A DNA stretch of 36,609 bases. Source: an uncultured beta proteobacterium. GTDB taxonomy: Bacteria > Pseudomonadota > Gammaproteobacteria > Burkholderiales > Burkholderiaceae_C. The translations under genes and the position numbers were made by a program. Shown one piece after another: positions 6,402-14,815 of this stretch. How positions within the stretch are numbered: the first letter of the stretch is position 1; every line of letters begins with the position of its first letter. Under the pieces are notes generated by a model. It was not told the origin of the DNA, did not search any database, and saw only the letters and a program-made list of their open reading frames with translations. The stretch covers positions 1 through 36,609 of the forward strand of contig CAILZB010000108.1 of the NCBI GenBank assembly GCA_903838565.1. Direction: 5' to 3'.

Positions 6402-6648
6402 TCAAAGACCTTGGCAACAGATGACTTTTCGGTATTGGATGAAGCCGCTCTTGTCGGCCATGCGGTCGTACAGCAGCATCGCTGGCGCGTTGCTTTCGCG
6501 GGTGAGCCACCAGACGCGGGCCGCTTTCTGCTCGGCCGCGACGGCGTAGACGTGCTCGATCAAGGCCCGACCCAACCCTTTGCCGCGGCAGTCGGCCTGC
6601 GTCCAGCCACTGCGCATGGTCGGTGGCGCGTGCCAAGCGAATGTTCAT
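6402..6648 (-). pseudogene. Broken GNAT N-acetyltransferase
   Basis: The first 14 residues (MNIRLARATDHAQW) match the start of a common GNAT family of about 150 residues, and have a good AGGAG site. The text then shifts frame and resumes in the conserved acetyl-CoA-binding half: CRGKGLGRALIEHVYAVAA, then ESNAPAMLLYDRMADKSGF and YRKV, to a normal end. The central part, expected to be about 80 residues, is missing. This is an internal deletion with frameshift, so the gene is very unlikely to be functional. The remaining half is well preserved, suggesting a recent event. Confidence 0.75.
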
Positions 6649-6753
6649 TGCGCGGCTCCTGAGATTTTGCGTCCAAGCCAGGAGTCTAGTCGTCGTCGGC
6701 ACCGTTTGGATGGGACGATACCCTGCGCGATAGCGGGCGGGCGTGCACCGACC

Positions 6754-7110
6754 TCACTGGAACAGATTGCCTGTCATCGGGTAGTTCGACTTCACATCGG
6801 GAGCCAAGGCCGACAGGCCCTGGATCAGCGACTGCAGGAACGCCAGGTTTTCCGGGTTCTCCTGGATATCGAGTTTGCGCCGCACCATGACGTCCTCGTA
6901 GTACAGGGGCAACTCGGCGAAGTCGATCACACGCTTCTCGTGCAGCGCCATCAGCAAGGGGATGAAGGCATCGAAGAATTGCTGCTGCGTCAACAGCATA
7001 GGTTGGATTGGCGCGGTCACATGCATGTCAGGTCGAATTTCAGTGGGGGTAGGCATCCCGTGATTGTCAAGCCATGCACCATGGCGGAATCCGCCGATAA
7101 CCGAGGTCAT
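6754..7110 (-). CDS. Hypothetical protein, 118 aa
   Basis: Not recognised. The ORF starts at 7110 with a GGAG about ten bases upstream; an internal ATG at 7056 would give a 100-residue protein. The central part, QQQFFDAFIPLLMALHEKRV, looks helical and amphipathic, and the rest is mixed with no signal peptide or Cys. It stands divergent from the large c-di-GMP gene starting at 7300, with 189 bp between them that must hold both promoters; no boxes were clear by eye. Codon use fits the host. Confidence 0.5.
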   Translation of the reverse strand: MTSVIGGFRHGAWLDNHGMPTPTEIRPDMHVTAPIQPMLLTQQQFFDAFIPLLMALHEKRVIDFAELPLYYEDVMVRRKLDIQENPENLAFLQSLIQGLSALAPDVKSNYPMTGNLFQ

Positions 7111-7299
7111 TCCGGCGTTGCTCCGCGCCAGGTGCCATCGGGCAAGCTGTACCGCGCTGGTGTCGTACTCAGTTTCATCAATTCGAATCGGCGAAAATTC
7201 GGCCTCGAATACGTTTTCTGGACAAGTAGCACCACGCGAATGATCTCGCTGCTTCCGTGCCCGCAGTGGCAGGACCGAGATTTTCGCAAGGTTGGAAAG

Positions 7300-10200
7300 A
7301 TGACCGCCGAAACTTCAGATCTTCAGCAGCCCCGCGCACAGCCTGCGTTGAGCGATCCCTACCTGGGCATCTCCTGGCGCGAGGGCGCAGGCCTCTTTTT
7401 GCTCCTGTTGAGTGTGCACCTCCTGAGCAATTACAACTACCTGTTGTTTCACAGCGCGGCCGAGCTGTTCAGCATCTTCATTGCCGCCACCATCGGCATC
7501 ATCGTCATCAACTGCTGGCAATCCATCCGCAACCAGTACGTGCTGTTCATCGGTCTGGGCTATTTCTTCGTCGGTTTGCTTGATGTCCTGCACACGCTGA
7601 CCTTCAAGGGCATGCCGATCTTCAGGGACTACGACTACTACGCCCCCCAGTTCTGGATTGCTGCACGCTATCTCGAGTCGGTCAGCATGCTTCTGGGCTT
7701 CGCCTTCCTGGGGACCCGAAGGCGCGTGAACGGCTCGCTGGCGATCGGCGGCTTCTTCCTGGTCACCTTGTGGCTGGCAAGCTCCATCCTGTACTTCAAG
7801 AACTTCCCTGTCTGCTTCGTCGCCGGCAAGGGGCTGACACCGTTCAAGGTGACCAGCGAATACATCATCTGTTCACTGATGCTGGCCAACCTGGGGCTGC
7901 TGTATTGGCGTAGACGCCATTTCGACCCGAAGGTGTACCGGCTGATCAGCTGGTCGGCGGTGCTGATGATCGCCATGGAACTGTGCTTCACGCTGTATGT
8001 ATCGGACTCGATGAGCGATGCCGTGAACCAGGCCGGCCACCTGCTCAAGATCGGCACTTTCTACCTGATCTACAAGGCCGTGGTGGTGACGGCGCTGCGC
8101 GACCCCATGAGCCTGCTGTTTCGCGAACTCGGCCAGAAGGAGGCCGAACTCGAGACGCGGGTCATCGAAAGAACCCATAAGCTGGCCGAAAGCGAGAAGC
8201 GCTTTCGTGCGATGGCCGACAGCGCGCCGGTGCTGATCTGGATTTCCGGTCTGGACAAACTTGGCTTCTGGTTCAACAAGGTCTGGCTTGATTTCACCGG
8301 CCGCACGATGGAACGGGAAGTGGGCCATGGCTGGACTGAAGGCGTGCACCCGGAGGATCTGGATCGCTGTCGGACGACCTACATGAGCGCCTTCGACGCC
8401 AGGCAGGGTTTCGAGCTGGAGTACCGATTGCGCCGCTTCGACGGTGCATACCGCTGGTTGCTCGGAAGCGGTGTGCCGCGCTTTGACGACAAGGGACGCT
8501 TCCCGGGCTTCATCGGCTCGTGCGTCGACATCACGGACCGAAAGCGCACCGAGCAGCGCCTGATCCGGGAGAGCGAGAAGAACCTGGCGCTGCTGCACAA
8601 CGCCAGCGACGGCATCACCATCATGGATGGCAACGCCCAGGTCATTGAAGTCAGCGAATCCTTCTGCGCCATGCTCGGCTATGCGCGCGACGAGATGATC
8701 GGCATGCACGTGGCCGAGTGGGACTGTGGTTTCGCCAGCCACGACGAGCTGATGGCCGCGTTCCGCCTACAGTTCGATCATCCGGCGCGCTCGCTGTTCC
8801 AGACCCGCCACCGGCGCAAGGATGGAAGCATCTACGACGCCGAGGTCAGCGGCTGTCCGATTCAGCTGGACGGGGCCACGGTGCTGTTCAACTCGACGCG
8901 CGACATCACGCAGCGCAAATGCGACGAGGAGAAGCTTCAGCTTGCCGCCAGCGTGTTTTCGCATGCGCGCGAGGGCATCATGATCACGACCTCGGATGGA
9001 ACGATCGTCGAGGTCAACGACACCTTCACCCGCATCACCGGCTTCAGCCACGACGAAGTTCTGGGCAGGAACCCGCACCTGCTCAGTTCGGGGCGCCAGA
9101 GCAAGGAGTTCTACGCCGCGATGTGGCGCGAACTGATCGATACCGGGTACTGGTACGGCGAGATCTGGAACCGGCGCAAGGACGGCGAGGTCTACGCCGC
9201 CATGCAGACGGTGAGCGCCGTGCGCGACGCGCAGGGCCATACCCTGCAGTACGTGGCGCTGTTTTCCGACATCACGCCGATCAAGGCGCATCAAACCCAG
9301 CTCGAATACATCGCCCACTACGACGCGCTCACGCGCCTGCCCAACCGCGTGCTGCTGTCGGACCGCCTGCACCAGGCCATGGCGCAGGCGCTGCGACGCA
9401 AGCAGCGCCTGGCCGTGGCATTTCTCGACCTCGATGGCTTCAAGGCGATCAACGACAAGCACGGGCACGAAGTGGGTGACCAGGTGCTGATTTCCGTCGC
9501 CGCGAACATGAAGCAGGCGCTGCGCGACGGCGACACGCTGGCGCGTCTGGGAGGTGACGAATTTGTCGCCGTGCTGCTTGACCTGATGGACTTCGAGGCC
9601 ACACTGCCGATGCTCTCCCGCCTGCTAGAAGCCACGTCTCAGCCTTTGCAGATCGGTGAACTCAAGCTGCAGATTTCAGCCAGCCTGGGCGTGACCTTCT
9701 TCCCGCAGGCTCAGGAAGTGGACGCCGACCAGCTGCTGCGCCAGGCGGACCAGGCGATGTACCAGGCCAAGCTGGCTGGAAAGAACCGCTACCACGTGTT
9801 TGACGCGGAACTCGATCAAAGCGTGCGTGGCCGCCATGAGGGTCTGGAGCGCATCCGCCTGGCGCTCAGCGCCAACGAGTTTGTGCTGCACTTTCAGCCC
9901 AAGGTCAACATGCGCACCGGGCAGGTGATCGGCGCCGAGGCCTTGATCCGCTGGCAGCATCCGACCCGCGGACTGCTGATGCCGGCGCAATTCCTGCCGA
10001 TCATCGAGGACCATGCGCTCGCCGTGGACGTGGGCGAGTGGGTGCTGGACAGCGCCCTGGTCCAGATGGAGCAATGGCACGCCTGCGGCCTGGCCCTTGG
10101 CGTCAGCGTGAATGTCGGCGCACGCCAGCTGCAGCAGGCCGATTTTTCCGAGCGCCTGCGCCACATTCTTGCGGCGCACCCGGATGTCAGCCCCAGCCAA

Positions 10201-10983
10201 TTGCAGCTGGAAGTGCTGGAAACCAGCGCCCTCGAAGATGTGCTACTGACATCCACCGTGATCGAGGCCTGCCGCCAGTTGGGCGTGACGTTTTCGCTCG
10301 ACGATTTCGGCACCGGCTACTCCTCGCTCACCTACCTCAAGCGGCTGCCGGTGGCGCAGCTCAAGATCGATCAGAGCTTCGTGCGCGACATGCTGGACGA
10401 CCCCGACGACCTGGCCATTCTCGACGGCGTTGTCGGCCTGGCAAGGGCCTTCAACCGCGAGGTCATTGCCGAGGGTGTGGAGAGCGTGGAATGCGGCACG
10501 ATGCTGATCCAGCTGGGCTGCGAATTGGCCCAGGGCTATGGCATCGCGCGCCCGATGCCTGCGCACGAGATGCAGGCCTGGGCAGCTGCGTGGCGGCCCG
10601 ATCCGTCCTGGGTCGATGTGCGCGCGGTCAGCCGCGACGACCTGCCGCTGCTGTTTGCCAGCGTCGAGCACAGCGCCTGGGTCAAGAGCCTGGAAAACCA
10701 CCTCAAAGGAGAGCCTGAGACGGCGTCGCCCCTGGATCCGCATGATTGTCATTTCGGCGCGTGGCTCGAGGGCGCGGGCGTGGCACGCTACGGTGCGCTG
10801 CCCGGCTATCGCGCCGTTGAGCTGCTGCACCTCAAGGTGCACGCGCTCGCCGCCGAGCTGATGCAGCAAAGGGCCCTGGGCCGCAGTGCCGAGGCCGTGT
10901 CCCGACTGGGTGAAATCCATGCGCTGCGGGATGCACTGCTTGGCCATCTGGCGCTGCTGTTGCAGCAAGGGCCGCCATCCTGA
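7300..10983 (+). CDS. MASE3-PAS-PAS-PAS-GGDEF-EAL-CZB protein
   Basis: 1227 residues. It should make and/or break down c-di-GMP at the inner membrane. Domains: MASE3-type membrane sensor (about 22-275, several hydrophobic helices), three PAS domains starting near 298, 428 and 548, GGDEF (motif intact at 751-755, with inhibitory RxxD at 742-745) and EAL (880-882, with DDFGTG at 1001-1006). After the EAL domain comes a CZB-type zinc site: His1124 (HSAW), Cys1150 (HDCHFGAWL), His1177 and His1181 (HLKVH). The Cys-His-His spacing of 27 and 4 equals that known for the E. coli diguanylate cyclase DgcZ. The start at 7300 has AAGG eight bases upstream; the frame is open further up but without family similarity. 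Both catalytic motifs look intact, so net direction is unknown. Confidence 0.9.
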   Translation: MTAETSDLQQPRAQPALSDPYLGISWREGAGLFLLLLSVHLLSNYNYLLFHSAAELFSIFIAATIGIIVINCWQSIRNQYVLFIGLGYFFVGLLDVLHTLTFKGMPIFRDYDYYAPQFWIAARYLESVSMLLGFAFLGTRRRVNGSLAIGGFFLVTLWLASSILYFKNFPVCFVAGKGLTPFKVTSEYIICSLMLANLGLLYWRRRHFDPKVYRLISWSAVLMIAMELCFTLYVSDSMSDAVNQAGHLLKIGTFYLIYKAVVVTALRDPMSLLFRELGQKEAELETRVIERTHKLAESEKRFRAMADSAPVLIWISGLDKLGFWFNKVWLDFTGRTMEREVGHGWTEGVHPEDLDRCRTTYMSAFDARQGFELEYRLRRFDGAYRWLLGSGVPRFDDKGRFPGFIGSCVDITDRKRTEQRLIRESEKNLALLHNASDGITIMDGNAQVIEVSESFCAMLGYARDEMIGMHVAEWDCGFASHDELMAAFRLQFDHPARSLFQTRHRRKDGSIYDAEVSGCPIQLDGATVLFNSTRDITQRKCDEEKLQLAASVFSHAREGIMITTSDGTIVEVNDTFTRITGFSHDEVLGRNPHLLSSGRQSKEFYAAMWRELIDTGYWYGEIWNRRKDGEVYAAMQTVSAVRDAQGHTLQYVALFSDITPIKAHQTQLEYIAHYDALTRLPNRVLLSDRLHQAMAQALRRKQRLAVAFLDLDGFKAINDKHGHEVGDQVLISVAANMKQALRDGDTLARLGGDEFVAVLLDLMDFEATLPMLSRLLEATSQPLQIGELKLQISASLGVTFFPQAQEVDADQLLRQADQAMYQAKLAGKNRYHVFDAELDQSVRGRHEGLERIRLALSANEFVLHFQPKVNMRTGQVIGAEALIRWQHPTRGLLMPAQFLPIIEDHALAVDVGEWVLDSALVQMEQWHACGLALGVSVNVGARQLQQADFSERLRHILAAHPDVSPSQLQLEVLETSALEDVLLTSTVIEACRQLGVTFSLDDFGTGYSSLTYLKRLPVAQLKIDQSFVRDMLDDPDDLAILDGVVGLARAFNREVIAEGVESVECGTMLIQLGCELAQGYGIARPMPAHEMQAWAAAWRPDPSWVDVRAVSRDDLPLLFASVEHSAWVKSLENHLKGEPETASPLDPHDCHFGAWLEGAGVARYGALPGYRAVELLHLKVHALAAELMQQRALGRSAEAVSRLGEIHALRDALLGHLALLLQQGPPS

Positions 10984-11046
10984 GCAGCTGGTTTGCCACC
11001 TGGTGCCAACGGCGTGCAGCCGGAGGTTGCACCGCGCTGCGGGACC

Positions 11047-11340
11047 TCAGTACGCGACAACGGCCAGGGCAGACCCCTTGAACGGATCCTCCTGGCGCGA
11101 CTTGCGCGCTGCCGCTCGGACCGGCGGCGGGGGCTCGACCGAAGTGCCCGCGGGAACGCCCGTGGCGTCTCCGAGCGCGGTATAGCCAGGCAGGGCACCG
11201 GAACCGTCGCTGCCCTGTTTTTCGGCAGTGGAATTCGTCGGAAGCAGAAACAGGCCGGTCGCGGTGATCATGCCGATGATGGCGAAACCGATGACGAGAC
11301 TGTGCCTGGCGGCGTCTTTGCTGGTGTGGCTTGTAGACAT
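11047..11340 (-). CDS. Small single-pass membrane protein
   Basis: 97 residues, not recognised. The ATG at 11340 has AAGGAA seven bases upstream and is preferred over an ORF start at 11424. One hydrophobic helix (about residues 14-34, HSLVIGFAIIGMITATGLFLL) follows a short charged N-terminus; the rest is Gly/Pro/Ala-rich and presumably periplasmic, with PPPPV near residue 72. It ends 63 bp from the convergent c-di-GMP gene. It is divergent from the exported serine hydrolase, sharing a 237-bp intergenic region that contains a strong palindrome. Confidence 0.6.
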   Translation of the reverse strand: MSTSHTSKDAARHSLVIGFAIIGMITATGLFLLPTNSTAEKQGSDGSGALPGYTALGDATGVPAGTSVEPPPPVRAAARKSRQEDPFKGSALAVVAY

Positions 11341-11465
11341 GGGGTGTTCCTTTTGCGTCAAGGGCGATGAACGATTCCAGCGCCCTCTCTGGTAAGTACG
11401 CAGATCACCGCGGAAATCGGCCACGTTGGTGGAAATATTTTTTCAGCGCTGCGGGCGCCGCCTGA

Positions 11466-11485
11466 TGCGTCGCCTTGGCGACGCA
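11466..11485. promoter_or_regulatory. 20-bp palindrome between divergent genes
   Basis: TGCGTCGCC and GGCGACGCA form a perfect 9-bp inverted repeat around TT. It lies 125 bp from the membrane-protein start and 92 bp from the serine hydrolase start, a likely place for an operator serving both genes. On either strand no T-run follows, so it is not a terminator. Confidence 0.4.
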
Positions 11486-11577
11486 CTCAAGGTTTCTCCC
11501 GAGTGCGCAAACGCGCAACGCCGCGCAACATGCGATTTGCGCAAACCCGTCCAGCTCCGCCGTCACCAAGGAACACC

Positions 11578-12873
11578 ATGCATCTTCCCCATCGCCTTGT
11601 CACCGCCCTTGCCCTTTCCCTGTGTCTTGCGCAAGGCGCTGCGGCGCAGACCTTGCCCGCGCCCGAATCCGTGGAGATCGGCAAGCTGGGGCTGATGAGC
11701 ACGTTTCCGCCCGTGGACAGCCAGCGCGTGGACCTGAGCAATTCCTACAAATACCCCCAATTGCGCTGGACCATGCAGCACCTGCGCGAACTGGTTCCCA
11801 CGCACAACATCCGTCGCGGTGGCGCCCCGGTGTCTGCCCTGCCGCTGAACCTCAAGCCGATTGGCAGCTTTGCCTTCGATGACGACAAGGGCAACAAGAC
11901 CACCATCGATACGTGGTTCAAGTCCAGCTACGGCGACGCCATCGTGGTCCTGCACAAGGGGCGCATCGTGTACGAGCGCTACGACAACCAGATGACGCCG
12001 TCGACGCCGCATCTGATGTTCTCCATGACCAAGTCCTTCACCGGCTTGATGGCAGCGCAGCTGGCGCACGACGGCAAGATCGACCCCAACGCCCAAGTCA
12101 CCCAATACGTGCCCGAACTGGCCGGCAGCGCCTGGGGCGACATGAAGGTGCGCGAGGTCATGGACATGACCGGTGCCGTGCGCTTTCGCGAGGTCTACAC
12201 CGACCCGAGCACGGAGATTTTTGGCTACAGCTGGGCCAGCGGGCTGCTGCCACGTCCCGCCGGCTATCAGGGGAAGACCAACATCTATGACTTCCTGAAG
12301 ACCCTGCAGAAGGAGGGCGAACACGGTGCCGGCTTCGTCTACCGCACGGTTCATTCGGAGGTGCTGGGCTGGATCGTTTCGCGGGCCACCGGCAAACACT
12401 GGGCCGATTTGATGAGCGAGAACCTCTGGCAGAAGCTGGGCATGGAAGAGGATGCCTACGTCATGGTGGATTCCGTGGGCACGCCGCTGCAGGGCGCCGG
12501 GCTCAACGCCAGCGCGCGCGACCTGGCGCGTTTTGGCGAAATGCTGCGCCGCGGCGGCGAATTCAACGGCCAGCGCATCTTTGACAAAGCCGTTCTGGAC
12601 GACACGTTTGTCAAAGGTGGCGACCGCGAGAAGTTCAAGGCCGGCGGCATGCCTTTCAGGCCCGGCTACAGCTACCGCAACCAGTGGTGGATGCTACACA
12701 ACGCCGACGGCGCCTACGAAGCATCCGGCATTCACGGCCAGATGATCCACATCAACCCGGCAGCCGAGATGGTGGTGGTCAAGCTGGCCTCGCACCCGGT
12801 AGCGGGCGCCGGCTTCACGCACGCGATGACGCTGAAGGCCTGGGCGGCACTGGCGCAGGCAGTCCAGCAGTAG
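11578..12873 (+). CDS. Exported serine hydrolase, beta-lactamase fold
   Basis: 431 residues with a Sec signal peptide (MHLPHRLVTALALSLCLA, cleavage likely after AQGAAA). It belongs to the class C beta-lactamase-like / NylB-like serine hydrolases that cleave amides or esters in the periplasm. Catalytic marks: S149-M-T-K152, a Tyr at 255 (YRTVHSE, replacing the usual YxN arrangement), and HGQ at 386-388 in place of the KTG box. The HGQ form is nearer to 6-aminohexanoate-dimer hydrolase-like enzymes than to true beta-lactamases, so antibiotic resistance is not implied. The ATG at 11578 has AAGGAA upstream; the frame is open to 11503, but only the later start gives a signal peptide at the N-terminus. 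Natural substrate unknown. Confidence 0.8.
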   Translation: MHLPHRLVTALALSLCLAQGAAAQTLPAPESVEIGKLGLMSTFPPVDSQRVDLSNSYKYPQLRWTMQHLRELVPTHNIRRGGAPVSALPLNLKPIGSFAFDDDKGNKTTIDTWFKSSYGDAIVVLHKGRIVYERYDNQMTPSTPHLMFSMTKSFTGLMAAQLAHDGKIDPNAQVTQYVPELAGSAWGDMKVREVMDMTGAVRFREVYTDPSTEIFGYSWASGLLPRPAGYQGKTNIYDFLKTLQKEGEHGAGFVYRTVHSEVLGWIVSRATGKHWADLMSENLWQKLGMEEDAYVMVDSVGTPLQGAGLNASARDLARFGEMLRRGGEFNGQRIFDKAVLDDTFVKGGDREKFKAGGMPFRPGYSYRNQWWMLHNADGAYEASGIHGQMIHINPAAEMVVVKLASHPVAGAGFTHAMTLKAWAALAQAVQQ

Positions 12874-12960
12874 CTCGCGGGGAGAAGCCAGGCGCCGAAC
12901 GGCAGGCGCGAACACCGGGTCCCATGCGGCGCGGTTGCTGGTAGAGTCACGGTGTGCCGG

Positions 12961-12984
12961 GGCCGATCAGGGATTTGATCGGCC
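12961..12984 (+). terminator. Perfect 9-bp hairpin, possible terminator
   Basis: GGCCGATCA and TGATCGGCC pair perfectly across a six-base loop. It is 87 bp after the serine hydrolase stop and 89 bp before the MdlA-like start. A CCCTTTTCCC stretch follows, but 10 bases away, so terminator function is uncertain; an operator is equally possible. Confidence 0.35.
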
Positions 12985-13072
12985 TGCCTGCCGCCCTTTT
13001 CCCTCTGGCGGCGCTGTCAGCTTTTCGACGATATCGAAAGCGCCGCGCCATCACGAACCCGATGCCCTTTTC

Positions 13073-14815
13073 ATGACCTTGTCGCGCCTCATCGCCCAGT
13101 TTGTCCGAGACCACTGGCGCGCCTACGGCGTGTCGGCGCTGATGCTCGCCACCGTGGCTGCGCTCACGGCGTCCATTCCGCGCCAGGTCGGCGCGATGGT
13201 GGATGAACTGGCTGCAGGCCGTCTGGCTGGCAGCGCGCTGCTGCAGCGCTTGGGCGTGCTGCTGCTGGTGGGTGCCGTCATCTATTTCTTGCGCGTGGGC
13301 TGGCGGCTGCAACTGTTCGCGGCGAGTTATCAGCTGGGCGTGCAACTGCGCACCCAGCTCTACCAGCGCCTGTGCCAGCAGGGTCCCAGTTTCTTCCAGA
13401 CGCAGCGCACCGGTGACCTGATGGCGCTGGCCACGAACGACGTGGACGCGGTCGAGATGGCGTCGGGCGAGGCCATGCTGGCCGGCTTTGACGGCTCGCT
13501 CACGCTGGTGATGGTGGTGGCGATGATGACGCTGGGCGTGGACTGGCGCCTGGCGCTGGCGGCGCTGCTGCCGTTTCCGTTCATGGCGCTGGCGTTCTGG
13601 CATATCTCGGAGCAGATTCACCGCGCGTCCAAGGATTCGCTGCAGTGTTTCAGCCGCCTCAACGACCACGTGCAGGAAACACTGACCGGGGTGCGCACGC
13701 TGCGCGCGCTCGGGCTGGAGGCGCGCAGCGCGCAGACCTTTGCCGAGCTGGCGGAGAACGCCGCCGCCGCCAGCCTGCGCGCCCAGCGCTGGGAGGCGGC
13801 CTACGAGCCGGCCGTGGGCACGGCGCTGGTGAGCGCCTCCGTGCTCACGCTCTCGGTTGGCGGCTATTTCGTCTGGCAGGGCGAACTCAGCATCGGCACG
13901 CTCACGGCCTTCACCATGTACCTGGGCCAGCTGATCTGGCCCATGTTTGCCGCGGGCTGGGTGCTGTCGCTGCTGGAGCGCGGGCGCGCCGCCTGGAGTC
14001 GGTTGCAGCCGGTGCTGCACACACCGTTGTCGATCGACGACCACGGCAGCGTGGCCGCCGTGACACCCGGCGACCTGTGCTTTGCCGGCGTGCAGCTGCG
14101 CTACCCGGGGCAACAGCAGGACGCGCTGAGCGAGCTGTCGTTCCAGCTGCCCGCGGGCCAGACGCTGGGCATCGTCGGACCCACCGGCGCCGGCAAGTCC
14201 AGCGTCGTGCGCCTGATCCTGCGCCAGTACGCGCCCGGCGCGGGCAGCATGACATGGAACGGCGTCGCGCTGCACGATTACCAGCTCGAGGCCCTGCACG
14301 GCGCCATCAGCTGGGTGCCGCAGGAGCCGTTCCTGTTCTCTGCCTCGGTCGCCGCCAACATCGGCTTGAGCAAGGCCGACGCCACCCGCGACGAGATTGA
14401 AAACGCGGCGCGCGCGGCCTGCATCCACGACGAAATCCTGCGCTTTCCCCAGGGCTATGAAACTCCCGTGGGCGAGAAAGGCGTGACGCTCTCGGGTGGC
14501 CAGCGCCAGCGCGTGGCGATTGCGCGCGCGTTGCTGACGGACGCTCCGCTGCTGTTGCTGGACGACGCGCTGTCGGCCGTGGACACGCAGACCGAAACCC
14601 AGATCCTGAACCACCTGCGCGATGCGCGTCGCGGTCGCAGCGTCATCATCGTGAGCCACCGCCTGAGCTCGGTGCTGGATGCGAATCACATCCTGGTGCT
14701 GCAGCACGCTCGCGTGACCGAAGCCGGCACGCACGCCGATCTGGTCGAACAGGACCATTGGTACGCCAGTCAGTGGCGCTACCAGCAACTGGAGGCCAGC
14801 CTTGCAGCAGACTGA
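13073..14815 (+). CDS. mdlA: ABC exporter half-transporter, MdlA-like
   Basis: 580 residues: an N-terminal six-helix exporter membrane domain (about 1-310) and a C-terminal ATPase. Walker A is GPTGAGKS at 369-376, the signature LSGGQ at 473-477, and Walker B ends in Asp-Asp (497-498), so the usual catalytic Glu is replaced by Asp. That pattern, with DDALSAVD, is known in E. coli MdlA. It is paired with the next gene, overlapping by 14 bases, and the two should form a heterodimeric exporter in the inner membrane. Substrate is unknown; MdlAB-type pumps are listed as multidrug-like. The ATG at 13073 is where family similarity begins; an open frame reaches 12935, but that part has no resemblance. 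Confidence 0.8.
   Translation: MTLSRLIAQFVRDHWRAYGVSALMLATVAALTASIPRQVGAMVDELAAGRLAGSALLQRLGVLLLVGAVIYFLRVGWRLQLFAASYQLGVQLRTQLYQRLCQQGPSFFQTQRTGDLMALATNDVDAVEMASGEAMLAGFDGSLTLVMVVAMMTLGVDWRLALAALLPFPFMALAFWHISEQIHRASKDSLQCFSRLNDHVQETLTGVRTLRALGLEARSAQTFAELAENAAAASLRAQRWEAAYEPAVGTALVSASVLTLSVGGYFVWQGELSIGTLTAFTMYLGQLIWPMFAAGWVLSLLERGRAAWSRLQPVLHTPLSIDDHGSVAAVTPGDLCFAGVQLRYPGQQQDALSELSFQLPAGQTLGIVGPTGAGKSSVVRLILRQYAPGAGSMTWNGVALHDYQLEALHGAISWVPQEPFLFSASVAANIGLSKADATRDEIENAARAACIHDEILRFPQGYETPVGEKGVTLSGGQRQRVAIARALLTDAPLLLLDDALSAVDTQTETQILNHLRDARRGRSVIIVSHRLSSVLDANHILVLQHARVTEAGTHADLVEQDHWYASQWRYQQLEASLAAD

Noticed and set aside
4991..6424. Long + strand open frame of 477 codons
   Set aside because: It is the antisense of the glutamine synthetase homologue, which has clear family motifs; the + frame has only composition-driven Arg/Gln/His-rich text.
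6580..7299. Upstream extension of the c-di-GMP protein by 240 codons
   Set aside because: It crosses the broken GNAT gene and the opposite-strand hypothetical gene, and lacks similarity; the ATG at 7300 has a ribosome-binding site and directly precedes the MASE3 domain.
11578..12873. Antibiotic-resistance beta-lactamase
   Set aside because: The SMTK motif fits the fold, but the Tyr and KTG-equivalent motifs differ from class C beta-lactamases and are closer to NylB-like hydrolases.
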